This document shows, one piece after another, positions 15,699 through 25,181 of a stretch of 32,627 bases of DNA. How positions within the stretch are numbered: position 1 is the first letter of the stretch; the number at the start of each line of letters is the position of its first letter. The notes under the pieces were generated by a model. That model was not told the origin of the DNA and did not search any database. It worked only from the letters and a program-made list of their open reading frames with translations. The position numbers and the translations under genes are program-made. Source of the DNA: Oscillospiraceae bacterium (GTDB lineage Bacteria > Bacillota > Clostridia > Oscillospirales > Oscillospiraceae); the NCBI GenBank assembly GCA_017397565.1, contig JAFQIL010000063.1:1-32627 (forward strand). Reading direction: 5' to 3'.

Positions 15699-16784
15699 AT
15701 GGAGCAAAGCAACACACTGACCGGCATGCTGGATTTAATGGCATATCCTGCTTTTTGTGTAAAAGACGGAATTGTTGCCTACGCCAACCGCCCGGCTTTA
15801 GCCTGTATGCTGACGGAGGGTACGCCCGTTTCCCAAATCCTTTTTACCGGCGCAGAAGAGTATTCCCAGTTTGAAGATGGCTGTCTGTATTTGACTCTCT
15901 GTATTTGCGACAGTTACCGGGGCGCTTCCGTGACCCGTATGGGCGAGTTTGATGTTTTTGTTTTGGAGCCAACAGACGATTTTTCAACCCTGCAAGGTCT
16001 GGCTTTGGCCGCTCAGGAGCTTCGTCTGCCTCTTGCCAATGTGATGACTGTAACAGACAAGCTGTTCCCGCAATTGCAGGATGCTAAAGATGCCAATGCA
16101 GAAGAGCAAATGGCAAGAATCAACAAGGGACTTTTCCAGCTGCTGCGCATCGTCAGCAATATGTCTGATGCCCATCGCTACTGTCAGCTCCCCTCAAGCG
16201 GTCAGGAAGTGGTGAATATCTGCGATTATTTGGGAGAACTGTTCTCCGCCACCGCTGAGCTTGCCCTGGAAGCCGGCATCCATTTGGCTTTTCAAAATCT
16301 GAATACACCTGTCTACTCTTTGGCAGACCCGGATAAGCTGCAACGGGCCGTAAGCAACATTCTTTCCAATGCCATGAAGTTCACACCAAAGGGCGGCAGG
16401 ATCAATGCCAAGCTTTCCCGCCGGGGTAATATGCTGCACTTAACGATCCAGGACAGCGGCAGCTGTGTTCCCGAAAATCTTCGCAGCAGCGTTTTCTCCC
16501 GTTACCTGCGACACCCCGAAATTGAAGACGGCCGCAACGGCATCGGTCTTGGCATGGTGCTTGTCCGCAGCACCGCTGCCATCCACGGCGGCACCGTTCT
16601 TTTGGAATATCCGAAAGAAAGCGGCACCCGGGTCACCATGACTCTGGCTATCCGGCAAAAAACCGACCCCACAGTTCAAAGTCCCTTTCTCCGGGTGGAT
16701 TATGCCGGAGAACGGGATCATCGGCTGTTGGAGCTTTCCGATGTTTTGCCTCACACCCTATATGCGCCCAACAAAATCAACTGA
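15699..16784 (+). CDS. Histidine-kinase-like protein with PAS-like N-terminus but no phospho-acceptor histidine
   Basis: 361 residues from ATG at 15699 (AAGGGGGAT upstream). The N-terminal 1-90 looks PAS-like (AYPAFCVKDGIVAYANRPAL). Residues 100-160 align with a HisKA dimerisation helix, but the usual SHELRTPL box reads AQELRLPL, with Gln106 where the phosphorylated His should be. The HATPase_c domain looks intact: N box NILSNAMKFTPKGG (220-233), G1 DSGS (252-255), G2 GIGLGM (281-286). There is no transmembrane segment, so it is cytosolic. No response regulator gene is adjacent. It is monocistronic, with its own promoter and terminator. It may be a pseudokinase or an ATP-binding sensor. Confidence 0.85.
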   Translation: MEQSNTLTGMLDLMAYPAFCVKDGIVAYANRPALACMLTEGTPVSQILFTGAEEYSQFEDGCLYLTLCICDSYRGASVTRMGEFDVFVLEPTDDFSTLQGLALAAQELRLPLANVMTVTDKLFPQLQDAKDANAEEQMARINKGLFQLLRIVSNMSDAHRYCQLPSSGQEVVNICDYLGELFSATAELALEAGIHLAFQNLNTPVYSLADPDKLQRAVSNILSNAMKFTPKGGRINAKLSRRGNMLHLTIQDSGSCVPENLRSSVFSRYLRHPEIEDGRNGIGLGMVLVRSTAAIHGGTVLLEYPKESGTRVTMTLAIRQKTDPTVQSPFLRVDYAGERDHRLLELSDVLPHTLYAPNKIN

Positions 16785-16788
16785 TCTT

Positions 16789-16816
16789 ACCCGGCCTGTA
16801 CAGGCCGGGTTTTTTA
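16789..16816 (+). terminator. Rho-independent terminator after the kinase-like gene
   Basis: ACCCGGCCTG (16789-16798) pairs perfectly with CAGGCCGGGT (16801-16810), followed by TTTTT. Little T-run on the minus strand, so it serves the rightward gene. Confidence 0.9.
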
Positions 16817-16821
16817 ATCGC

Positions 16822-19644
16822 TTATAAACAGCGCTTTAAATACTGTCCCGTGTAGCTTTCCGGCACTTTCGCCACCTGCTCCGGTGTGCCTTCTGCCACC
16901 ACCAGACCACCGCCATCGCCGCCCTCCGGGCCTAAATCGATGATATAGTCCGCAGTTTTGATCACATCCAAATTATGTTCAATGACCAAAACCGTATTGC
17001 CGGCATCCACCAGCCGTTGCAGCACATCGATGAGCTTATGCACATCCGCTGCATGAAGGCCTGTGGTAGGCTCATCCAAAACATAAATGGTTCTGCCGGT
17101 GGAAACCCGGGCCAACTCTGTTGCCAGCTTGACACGCTGGGCCTCGCCGCCGGAAAGGGTGGTACTGGACTGTCCCAGCTTCACATAGCCCAGACCAACT
17201 TCCACCAGAGTTTGGGCTTTTCTGCGGATCTTAGGCAGATTCTCAAAGAAATCCACCGCTTCTTCTGCCGTCATGTCAAGCACCTGAGAAATATTCTTTC
17301 CCTTGTACTGGACTTCCAAGGTCTCCCGGTTGTAACGGGCACCACGGCAGACCTCACAAGGCACATACACATCCGCCAAAAAGTGCATCTCGATCTTCAC
17401 CAAACCGTCACCGGAACAGGCCTCACACCGGCCGCCTTTGACATTGAAGGAGAAACGTCCCGGGCCATAGCCCCGGATCCTGGCATCGTTGGTAGAGGCA
17501 AACAGGTCCCGGATATCATTAAACAGACCGGTATAGGTGGCCGGGTTGGAGCGGGGGGTTCTGCCGATGGGACTCTGATCGATGTCGATGACCTTGTCCA
17601 AATGCTCCATACCCTCTACACACCGGCAGGCACCGGGACGGACTCTGGCGTGATTCAGCTTGCCAAGAAGGGTCTTATTCAGCACCTCCTGCACCAGGCT
17701 GGACTTTCCGGAACCGGAGACTCCGGTAACACAGGTAAGTGTTCCCAAGGGGATCTGTACATCAATTTCCTTCAGATTATTCTCCGTAGCACCCCGCACC
17801 GCCAGGGTTTTCCCGTTCCCTGTGCGTCTTTCCGAAGGAACAGGTATCTTCTTAAAGCCGGACAGATACTGTCCGGTGACGGACCGGGGACAGGCAATAA
17901 TTTCATCCATCGTGCCCGCCGCTACGATCTCACCGCCCCGGCTTCCTGCCCCGGGACCCACATCCACGATATAATCGGCAGCGCGCATGGTATCTTCATC
18001 GTGTTCTACCACGATCAGGGTGTTTCCAAGATCCCGCAGCTGCTTTAACGTTGCCAGCAGCTTATCATTGTCCCGCTGGTGCAGACCGATAGAAGGCTCG
18101 TCCAAAATATACAGCACACCCATCAGGGAAGAACCGATCTGGGTCGCCAGCCGGATTCGCTGGCTTTCACCGCCGGACAAAGTTCCCGCAGCGCGGGAAA
18201 GTGTCAGGTAGGACAGACCCACGTCCGTTAAGAATCGAAGTCTGCCGCAGATTTCCCGGACGATCTGCTCCGCCACCAGCGCCATATTGCCTTCCAGGTG
18301 AAGGTTTTCCATAAATTCCAGGTTCTTTTTCACGCTCATAGCGCAAAAATCCATGATACCCACGCCGCCAACCGTCACCGCCCGGGCAATATCCGAAAGC
18401 CGGGCACCCTGACAATGGGGACAGGGTGCAGTAGACATACACTCTTCCAACTCCTTCCGGGCAGCATCCGACTGGGTCTCCCGGTAACGACGGCTGATGT
18501 TATTCATGATGCCTTCAAAGGGCTGCTCCAGCACACCCATACCGTTGCCCCGGTTATAGGTCATGCGAAGCTTCTCCCCTTTTGTACCGTAGAGAATCAC
18601 GTCCAAGGCTTCCGGCGGAAGCTCTGCCACCGGGACGCTTAGGGAAAAGCGGTATTTTTGCGCCAAGGCCTCGAAATACATCCGAAAAACTGAATCTGTA
18701 CGGGCATTCTGCCAGCCGGACACCTGGATGGCACCGTCTAAGATAGACTTAGATTTATCCGGGATCACCAAATCCACATCCGCTTCCAGCTGGAAGCCCA
18801 AGCCGGTACAGTGTGGGCAGGCGCCGGCAGGGTTATTGAAGGAAAACATTCTGGGTTCCAGCTCTGTCAAACTGATACCGCAGTCCTCACAGGCATAGTT
18901 TTGAGAAAAGCTCAGCTCTTCCTCGCTTCCAGGCAAATACACTGTCACCAAGCCGCCGGCATGGGTGCAGGCGGTTTCGATGGAATCTGTAAGTCTGCGG
19001 CGAAGGCCCTCTTTCAGCACCAACCGGTCTACCACCAGCTCGATGCTATGCTTTTTATTCTTCTCCAGCTGGATCTGCTCCGTCAAATCGTAAAGGATTC
19101 CGTCCACCCGAACACGGGCAAAGCCCTGCTTCCGGGCATCTTCAAAAACCTTTTGATGCTCGCCTTTTTTCCCCCGCACCACTGGAGAAAGGATCACAAA
19201 CCGGGTGCCCTCCCCCAGCTTTTCCACCCGGTCTACGATCTGATCGATGGTCTGGCGGCGGATCTCCCGTCCGCACTTGGGACAATGGGGCACACCCACC
19301 CGGGCCCAAAGCAGACGCAAATAATCGTAGATCTCCGTAACCGTACCCACCGTAGAACGGGGATTCTTGGAGGTGGTTTTTTGATCGATGGAGATCGCGG
19401 GAGACAAACCGTCAATAGAATCCACATCCGGCTTGTCCATCTGTCCCAAAAACTGCCGGGCATAGGAGCTGAGACTCTCCACATAGCGCCGCTGTCCCTC
19501 TGCGTAAATAGTATCAAAAGCCAGACTGGATTTTCCGGAACCGGACAGTCCTGTAAAAACCACCAGCTTATCTCTGGGGATGGTTAAATCCACATTTTTC
19601 AGGTTATTCTCTCTGGCACCCTGAATGATGATTTGATCGTTCAT
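16822..19644 (-). CDS. uvrA: Excinuclease ABC subunit UvrA
   Basis: 940 residues from ATG at 19644, with AGGAGGGT 5 nt upstream; the open frame runs 17 codons further. UvrA is the damage-sensing dimeric ATPase of nucleotide excision repair. Both ABC modules are complete: first Walker [10 protein letters not shown] (32-40), zinc modules with CPKCGRE and CEDCG..CPHC, two LSGGE signatures ([19 protein letters not shown] and [18 protein letters not shown]), second Walker [10 protein letters not shown], and [12 protein letters not shown]. It is not linked to uvrB in one operon, unlike in many bacteria; radC-uvrB and the kinase-like gene lie between it and tex. It has its own promoter. Confidence 0.98.
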   Translation of the reverse strand: MNDQIIIQGARENNLKNVDLTIPRDKLVVFTGLSGSGKSSLAFDTIYAEGQRRYVESLSSYARQFLGQMDKPDVDSIDGLSPAISIDQKTTSKNPRSTVGTVTEIYDYLRLLWARVGVPHCPKCGREIRRQTIDQIVDRVEKLGEGTRFVILSPVVRGKKGEHQKVFEDARKQGFARVRVDGILYDLTEQIQLEKNKKHSIELVVDRLVLKEGLRRRLTDSIETACTHAGGLVTVYLPGSEEELSFSQNYACEDCGISLTELEPRMFSFNNPAGACPHCTGLGFQLEADVDLVIPDKSKSILDGAIQVSGWQNARTDSVFRMYFEALAQKYRFSLSVPVAELPPEALDVILYGTKGEKLRMTYNRGNGMGVLEQPFEGIMNNISRRYRETQSDAARKELEECMSTAPCPHCQGARLSDIARAVTVGGVGIMDFCAMSVKKNLEFMENLHLEGNMALVAEQIVREICGRLRFLTDVGLSYLTLSRAAGTLSGGESQRIRLATQIGSSLMGVLYILDEPSIGLHQRDNDKLLATLKQLRDLGNTLIVVEHDEDTMRAADYIVDVGPGAGSRGGEIVAAGTMDEIIACPRSVTGQYLSGFKKIPVPSERRTGNGKTLAVRGATENNLKEIDVQIPLGTLTCVTGVSGSGKSSLVQEVLNKTLLGKLNHARVRPGACRCVEGMEHLDKVIDIDQSPIGRTPRSNPATYTGLFNDIRDLFASTNDARIRGYGPGRFSFNVKGGRCEACSGDGLVKIEMHFLADVYVPCEVCRGARYNRETLEVQYKGKNISQVLDMTAEEAVDFFENLPKIRRKAQTLVEVGLGYVKLGQSSTTLSGGEAQRVKLATELARVSTGRTIYVLDEPTTGLHAADVHKLIDVLQRLVDAGNTVLVIEHNLDVIKTADYIIDLGPEGGDGGGLVVAEGTPEQVAKVPESYTGQYLKRCL

Positions 19645-19675
19645 AGCACCCTCCTGCGTTTTTTTCGTTCTCAAT

Positions 19676-19704
19676 ATTATAACACAATCCGTCAAACCCT
19701 ACAA
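19676..19704 (-). promoter_or_regulatory. Sigma-A promoter of uvrA
   Basis: On the minus strand TTGTAG (19704-19699) and TATAAT (19681-19676), spacer 17, about 30 bp upstream of the uvrA start. No SOS-type CGAAC-N4-GTTCG box overlaps it. Confidence 0.7.
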
Positions 19705-19828
19705 CCCCAAATTCAAACAAAATTTCGCACAGATGTCCTTTCGGATGTTTTCCGGTTATATGGGCGTTCTGCTGGAAAACCGCACCTTTTTTTGTCTAAT
19801 TTTAGGTGCTATTTTCCTTGGTTGGGTG

Positions 19829-19858
19829 TTGCTTTTTCCCTATGGATAGTGCTATAAT
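19829..19858 (+). promoter_or_regulatory. Sigma-A promoter of the prs-pth operon
   Basis: TTGCTT (19829-19834) and TATAAT (19853-19858) with an 18-bp spacer, about 60 bp upstream of prs. A 16-bp palindrome overlaps the -10 and start site. Confidence 0.65.
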
Positions 19859-19871
19859 ATCCTAGGATATT
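19856..19871. promoter_or_regulatory. Perfect 16-bp palindrome over the prs transcription start (candidate operator)
   Basis: AATATCCTAGGATATT reads the same on both strands. It covers the end of the -10 box and the expected start site, an ideal place for a repressor. It does not look like the Bacillus PurR box. The regulator is unknown. Confidence 0.5.
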
Positions 19872-19918
19872 CCTGCGATAAGATTGCGGACAAAAAGATA
19901 AAGTGAGGTATTGTAGTC

Positions 19919-20884
19919 ATGATTACGTACGGAGATCACATCAAGGTATTCACCGGTAATTCCAATCCTGAATTCGCAAAAACCATCTGTAAGGAACTGG
20001 GTATCGACTTGGGCAACAGCGAGGTCAAGACCTTTGCTGACGGCGAGGTTTCTGTTTCCCTGAATGAAACCGTTCGTGCTGCGGACGTGTTTTTGATCCA
20101 GTCCACCTGCAAGCCCGTCAACAATCATCTGATGGAGCTGCTGGTTATGATCGACGCCTGCCGCCGTGCTTCTGCAGGCCGGATCACTGCTGTCATCCCC
20201 TATTTTGGCTACGCCCGTCAGGACCGTAAGGCTAAGAGCCGCGATCCCATCAGTGCCAAGCTGGTAGCAAATATGCTTACCGCTGCCGGTGCCAACCGGG
20301 TGCTTACCATGGATCTCCATGCCGCACAGATTCAGGGTTTCTTCGACATCCCTGTGGATCATCTGTTGGGCAATCCCACTTTTGTTGATTACTATCTGAA
20401 CAAATTCCCCGAAGGCAGCTATAACCACGACGAATTTGTGGTTGTCTCCCCCGACGTAGGCTCTGTGGCCCGCGCCCGCGCCTTCGCTGCCAAGGTCCAT
20501 ATGGGTCTGGCCATTGTGGATAAGCGCCGTCAGAAGGCCAATGTCTGCGAGGTCATGAACGTTATCGGCGACGTAGCCGGCAAGACCTGCATTCTGTATG
20601 ATGATATGGTGGACACTGCCGGTTCTCTGTGCAACGCCGCCAAAGCTCTTGTGGAAGTCGGCGGTGCCAAGGCAGTATACGCCTGCGCCACCCACGGTGT
20701 TCTGTCCGGCCCTGCATACGACCGGATCGAGGACAGCCCCATTGAGGAAATGGTATTCCTGAACACCATCCCCCAGACGGGCAACACTGCCAGTGGCAAG
20801 ATCAAGTTCCTGGATGTGGCTCCCATCTTTGCCCGGGCCATTTCCCACGTCCACGGCGGCACCTCCATTGCCGATCTGTTTTAA
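19919..20884 (+). CDS. prs: Ribose-phosphate pyrophosphokinase (PRPP synthetase)
   Basis: 321 residues, ATG at 19919 with GAGGT 9 nt upstream. It makes PRPP from ribose 5-phosphate and ATP for purine, pyrimidine, NAD, His and Trp synthesis. Clear signatures: TGNSNPEFA, FADGEVSVSL, the ATP/metal segment YFGYARQDRKAKSRDPISAK, MDLHAAQIQGFFDIPVDHL, and the PRPP-binding loop YDDMVDTAGS near residue 227-236. All look intact and of normal length. It is first in a rightward unit with pth (3-bp gap) and probably mfd, a common clostridial order. Confidence 0.97.
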   Translation: MITYGDHIKVFTGNSNPEFAKTICKELGIDLGNSEVKTFADGEVSVSLNETVRAADVFLIQSTCKPVNNHLMELLVMIDACRRASAGRITAVIPYFGYARQDRKAKSRDPISAKLVANMLTAAGANRVLTMDLHAAQIQGFFDIPVDHLLGNPTFVDYYLNKFPEGSYNHDEFVVVSPDVGSVARARAFAAKVHMGLAIVDKRRQKANVCEVMNVIGDVAGKTCILYDDMVDTAGSLCNAAKALVEVGGAKAVYACATHGVLSGPAYDRIEDSPIEEMVFLNTIPQTGNTASGKIKFLDVAPIFARAISHVHGGTSIADLF

Positions 20885-20887
20885 TCC

Positions 20888-21481
20888 GTGTTCGGGAAAA
20901 ACTGTGAAAACTGGCTGATTGTCGGCTTAGGCAATCCCGGTAAGGAATATGAAAAGACCCGTCACAACTGCGGTTTTCGCGCCATTGATCTTTTAGCGCA
21001 AAGCCTGGGTTGTAAGGTTGATAAAGCCAAGTTTCAGGGGCTTTACGGTCAGGTATCGCAAAAAGGCAGAAAGATATTTCTGTTAAAGCCTTTGACATAT
21101 ATGAACCTGTCCGGCAGAGCTGTATTGCAGTTGAGTGCCTATTTCCATATTCCACCCCAGCGGATCATCGTTTTGTTTGACGATATCTCCTTGGAGCCGG
21201 GGCGTCTGCGGATTCGTGCCGACGGTTCTGCCGGTGGGCATAATGGAATCAAGTCAGTCATCAGCGAAATAGGCAGCCAAGACTTCCCCAGAGTCAAGAT
21301 CGGCGTGGGTGCCAAGGCGCACCCGGAGCAGGACCTTGCTGACTGGGTACTGTCCGGTTTTACTGCCAGTGAAGAAAAAGCCCTGTCAAGCGCCCTGAAG
21401 CGTGCCTGCGATGCGGCACTGTGCATTATAGATCACGGTGTTCCGGAAGCAGCCAACCGCTTTAACGGCAGCAAACCTTGA
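20888..21481 (+). CDS. pth: Peptidyl-tRNA hydrolase
   Basis: 197 residues starting with GTG at 20888, 3 bp after the prs stop; no good ribosome site is visible, so translation probably depends on ribosomes finishing prs. Pth releases peptides from prematurely dropped peptidyl-tRNAs. Catalytic-site features: GLGNPGKEYEKTRHNCGF with Asn15 and His26, LKPLTYMNLSG, and FDDISLEPGRLRIRADGSAGGHNGIKS, which includes the catalytic Asp and the GGHNG loop. Normal length and intact. Confidence 0.95.
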   Translation: MFGKNCENWLIVGLGNPGKEYEKTRHNCGFRAIDLLAQSLGCKVDKAKFQGLYGQVSQKGRKIFLLKPLTYMNLSGRAVLQLSAYFHIPPQRIIVLFDDISLEPGRLRIRADGSAGGHNGIKSVISEIGSQDFPRVKIGVGAKAHPEQDLADWVLSGFTASEEKALSSALKRACDAALCIIDHGVPEAANRFNGSKP

Positions 21482-21501
21482 CGAAATAAGTAAATCAGCC
21501 A

Positions 21502-21530
21502 CGGAAAGGGGGTGTTTTTCCCCCTTTCCG
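21502..21530 (+). other. Strong hairpin between pth and mfd
   Basis: CGGAAAGGGGG (21502-21512) pairs with CCCCCTTTCCG (21520-21530). No T-run follows on either strand, so it may be an mRNA-processing or stabilising element or a weak attenuator rather than a full terminator. It ends about 12 nt before the mfd ribosome site (GGAGG). Confidence 0.5.
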
Positions 21531-21553
21531 CATTCTTGCGTGGAGGAAACAAA

Positions 21554-24500
21554 ATGGAAATGCTGTTAAATTCCCTCAAAACTATGCCGGAATACCAAGA
21601 GCTTCTGGATGTCGTTTCCCGGCATCAGACGACAGCCATAACCGGCATTGGACAAATCAACCGCAGCCACATGATCGCCGGTCTGCGGCAGCATCAGCAT
21701 GCACCTATGGTGATCCTCTGCCAGGATGATCTGGCTGCCAAAAAGCTACAGGAAGAGCTCAGTGCCTTTTTAGGGGAAACTGCTCCCATTCTTCCCAGCC
21801 GGGAGCTCACACTCTACGATGCCGCTGTAGTCTCCAGAACCTGGGAGCAAAAGCGTTTGCGGCAGCTTTATGATTTGTGCAGTGGTACTACCCCTTTGCA
21901 GATCATGACCTGGGAAGCACTCAGTCAACGAACCATCCCCCCGGAGGTACTTTCCCAAGCTACCTTCTGTTTGGAGGTCGGAAAGGAATACGCCATCGAT
22001 ACACTCATCCGGCAGCTGACCTGCGCCGGTTACAGCCGCTGCGGTATGGTGGAAGGTCCGGGACAGTTTGCGCTCCGGGGCGGAATTTTGGATGTGTATT
22101 CCCCCGCGGCAGACCGTCCCTTCCGGGCCGAGTTTTTTGGAGACGAACTGGACACCATGGGCTATTTTGATCCCGAGACCCAGCGCAGAACCGAAAACGC
22201 TGACCGGGTTGTGGTGCTCCCCGTAGGAGAGACACAGCCCCATTTGCATCCCCGGGGAATCTCCGGTCTTTGCGAAGATCTTCGGAATCTGATTGCCCGG
22301 CAAAAACGGCGCAAAACCCCTAACGAAGCCCTGATCAAGGCCCTGGAAAATGACCTGAATAAATACGAGTCCGGTCTGCAAAATCCCGCTTCCGACCGTT
22401 ATATGGCGCTGATCTACCCTAAAAACACCACCGCCATTGACTACATTCCTCAAGACGCCATCATCATTTTGTGCGATCAGGGCAATATTAAGCGCGCCTC
22501 CCGCACACGTACAGAAGAAGTAGGCATGCAGCTGGACAGCCTGTTGCAGGGCGGTCTTTTAGCCGGTGAGCTTTGCGATTATGTTTGCCAGTGGGAAGAC
22601 CTGTGCAGCCGGTTGAAGGGACGCTGTGTCATTTATTTTGACACCTTCGCAGGGTCTGCATATCCGGAAGACTGTCCACCAAAGTCCCTTCTCCCCATCG
22701 CGGCCAAGCAGCTGCCCAGCTACGGCGGCAGCATGGATACCGCTGCCGCAGACCTTGCTCACTATCAAAAGCTGGACTTTGGCTGTCTGGTGCTCTGCGG
22801 ATCCCGCAGACGGGCAGAGCTTCTTCAGGAAATGCTAAGCAGCAGGGGCGTTTCCGCATTCCTGTGCATCCCTCTGATCACCATGCCCAAGCCGGGACAG
22901 ATTTTACTGGCAGAGGGAACGCTTCCCTTCGGCATGGAGTACCCTGACGCAAAGCTTACCGTTTTAACGGAAGGTCAGCTTTTTACCCGGAGTGAACCTA
23001 AACGCAAGCCGAAAAAGTCCGCCACCAATCGGCAAAAGCTGAATTCCTTTACGGATCTGACTCCCGGCGATCTGGTGGTTCATGAAAACTACGGCATTGG
23101 CCGCTTTGTAAGCATGGAGCAGATCAAAGTAGACGGTGCGGTAAAGGATTATATTAAGATCGCCTATCAGGGCTCCGACACTCTGTTTGTACCTGCTACT
23201 CAATTGGATCTGGTGAGCAAATATATTGGCGGCGGTGAAGATGCCAACATTCGCCTGAACAAAATCGGTACAGACACCTGGCACAAAGCAAAAGCCAAAG
23301 CCCGGAAAGCCGCTAAGGATATGGCGGCAGAGCTGATCCAGCTTTATGCTGCCCGGAAGCGGCAGGAAGGCTTCCCCTTTGCCGCGGACTCCCCCTGGCA
23401 AAAAGAATTTGAAGACAATTTCCCCTATCCGGAAACTGAGGATCAGCTGCGCAGCATCGCGGAGATCAAAAGTGATATGGAATCCCCCATCCCCATGGAT
23501 CGGCTTCTGTGTGGTGATGTCGGCTTTGGCAAAACAGAAGTTGCCATGCGGGCTGTGATGAAGGCCATTATGGACGGCAAGCAGGTGGCCATTCTGGTTC
23601 CTACCACAGTTCTTGCCCAGCAGCACTATCAAACTGCCATTGCCCGGTTCCGAGGCTTCCCTGTAAATATTGATGTACTGAGCCGTTTCCGGACGTCTAC
23701 TCAGCAGCGGCAAACCATCCAAAAGCTTCGTTCCGGCGGTGTGGATCTGATCATCGGCACCCACAAGCTGCTGCAAAAAACCATCGAGTTTAAGGATCTT
23801 GGCCTGCTGATCGTGGATGAAGAACAACGCTTCGGCGTCAGCCACAAGGAACGGCTGAAGGAGCTTTCCAAGGGCGTGGATGTGCTGACACTGTCTGCTA
23901 CCCCCATTCCCCGAACCCTGAACATGGCGCTTTCCGGTATTCGGGATATGTCCACCATTGAGCAGCCCCCGGCAGACCGTTACCCGGTGCAGACCTATGT
24001 GCTGGAGCACAACACCGCCATTTTAGATGATGCCATTCGCCGTGAAGTGGAACGGGGCGGTCAGGTGTATTATCTGCACAACCGGGTCGATACCATTGAC
24101 CAGTGCGCCGGTGCGCTGAAGCGCCGTATGCCCGGGCTTTCCGTAGCGGTTGCCCACGGTCAGATGGGAGAAGATTCGCTGAGTGATGTGATGCACACCA
24201 TGGCAAGCGGCGAGATCCAGGTGTTGGTCTGCACCACCATCATTGAAACCGGGCTGGACATCCCCAACGCCAACACTCTGATTATCGAAAACGCCGATCG
24301 TTTCGGTCTTTCCCAGCTGCATCAGCTGAGAGGTCGTGTCGGACGGTCCACGAGACACGCCTACGCTTACTTCACCTACCGCCCGGAAAAATCATTAACG
24401 GAAGTCGCAGAAAAACGACTGGCCGCCATTCGGGACTTTGCAGAATTTGGTTCCGGCTTTAAGATCGCCATGCGTGACTTAGAGATTCGCGGTGCCGGTA

Positions 24501-25060
24501 ATCTTTTGGGTGCAGAGCAGTCCGGTCATATGATGAGCGTTGGCTACGATATGTATCTGAAACTTTTGGATGAAGCGGTTCTGGAGGAACGGGGCGAAGC
24601 ACCCAAGGCACCGGATTGTACTGCTGACCTGAATATTACCGCCAATGTGGATCAGAACTATGTCAGCCGTGGCGAAGAGCGGATGGATCTTTATCGCCGC
24701 ATGGCCGCCATCCGCAATCAGGAAGATGCTGATGACCTGTTGGATGAGATCATTGACCGCTATGGCGATCCCCCCAAGGGCGTGCTGAACCTCATCGATG
24801 TGGCTCTGCTCCGGGCTCACGCAAGGCAGGCAGGCATTCAGGATATTAAGCAAAAAGGCGGAGAGGTCCTGTTTACTCTGTCCAATCTGAACTTTGAGGC
24901 GGTGAGCCAGCTCTGCGCTGACCCAGACTATAAAACCCGTGTGCAGTTTGTTGCCACAGCAAAGCTTCCCACCCTTCGGCTGAAATTAGCCGGAGGCGTA
25001 GATAGTTTGAAGCAATCCAAATTTTTTGTACAGCGGTATCTGCAATGCACCCAAAGTTAG
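21554..25060 (+). CDS. mfd: Transcription-repair coupling factor Mfd
   Basis: 1168 residues from ATG at 21554 (GGAGG about 8 nt upstream); the frame runs through the preceding hairpin but has no site there. Mfd removes RNA polymerase stalled at lesions and recruits UvrA. Domains in order: UvrB-like N-terminal module (1 to about 350, with EGPGQFALRGGILDVYSP), the RNA-polymerase-interacting CarD-like domain near 500-560 (TPGDLVVHENYGIGRF), the RecG-like translocase with Walker A GDVGFGKTEVA at about 652, VDEEQRFGV at about 754, the TRG-like region (QLHQLRGRVGRS), and the C-terminal UvrA-binding regulatory domain. Full length. Its presence near uvrA and uvrB groups the repair genes. Confidence 0.97.
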   Translation: MEMLLNSLKTMPEYQELLDVVSRHQTTAITGIGQINRSHMIAGLRQHQHAPMVILCQDDLAAKKLQEELSAFLGETAPILPSRELTLYDAAVVSRTWEQKRLRQLYDLCSGTTPLQIMTWEALSQRTIPPEVLSQATFCLEVGKEYAIDTLIRQLTCAGYSRCGMVEGPGQFALRGGILDVYSPAADRPFRAEFFGDELDTMGYFDPETQRRTENADRVVVLPVGETQPHLHPRGISGLCEDLRNLIARQKRRKTPNEALIKALENDLNKYESGLQNPASDRYMALIYPKNTTAIDYIPQDAIIILCDQGNIKRASRTRTEEVGMQLDSLLQGGLLAGELCDYVCQWEDLCSRLKGRCVIYFDTFAGSAYPEDCPPKSLLPIAAKQLPSYGGSMDTAAADLAHYQKLDFGCLVLCGSRRRAELLQEMLSSRGVSAFLCIPLITMPKPGQILLAEGTLPFGMEYPDAKLTVLTEGQLFTRSEPKRKPKKSATNRQKLNSFTDLTPGDLVVHENYGIGRFVSMEQIKVDGAVKDYIKIAYQGSDTLFVPATQLDLVSKYIGGGEDANIRLNKIGTDTWHKAKAKARKAAKDMAAELIQLYAARKRQEGFPFAADSPWQKEFEDNFPYPETEDQLRSIAEIKSDMESPIPMDRLLCGDVGFGKTEVAMRAVMKAIMDGKQVAILVPTTVLAQQHYQTAIARFRGFPVNIDVLSRFRTSTQQRQTIQKLRSGGVDLIIGTHKLLQKTIEFKDLGLLIVDEEQRFGVSHKERLKELSKGVDVLTLSATPIPRTLNMALSGIRDMSTIEQPPADRYPVQTYVLEHNTAILDDAIRREVERGGQVYYLHNRVDTIDQCAGALKRRMPGLSVAVAHGQMGEDSLSDVMHTMASGEIQVLVCTTIIETGLDIPNANTLIIENADRFGLSQLHQLRGRVGRSTRHAYAYFTYRPEKSLTEVAEKRLAAIRDFAEFGSGFKIAMRDLEIRGAGNLLGAEQSGHMMSVGYDMYLKLLDEAVLEERGEAPKAPDCTADLNITANVDQNYVSRGEERMDLYRRMAAIRNQEDADDLLDEIIDRYGDPPKGVLNLIDVALLRAHARQAGIQDIKQKGGEVLFTLSNLNFEAVSQLCADPDYKTRVQFVATAKLPTLRLKLAGGVDSLKQSKFFVQRYLQCTQS

Positions 25061-25100
25061 GCATTTTACGGTTAATTCATACTTTGGTTACGAATAGTCA

Positions 25101-25128
25101 TTGCATTTCCTATAAAATATGATACAAT
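25101..25128 (+). promoter_or_regulatory. Sigma-A promoter of the VanW/YoaR-like gene
   Basis: TTGCAT (25101-25106) and TACAAT (25123-25128), spacer 16, in the gap after mfd. Confidence 0.6.
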
Positions 25129-25181
25129 ACTTCTGTATATAAACACCCCACAGCGCGGCCTCTGCCGCTGACAGATAGGAG

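Noticed and set aside
19733..19849. 38-residue open frame with one hydrophobic segment upstream of prs
   Set aside because: No ribosome binding site, and it runs through the prs promoter; chance is more likely, though a membrane microprotein cannot be excluded.
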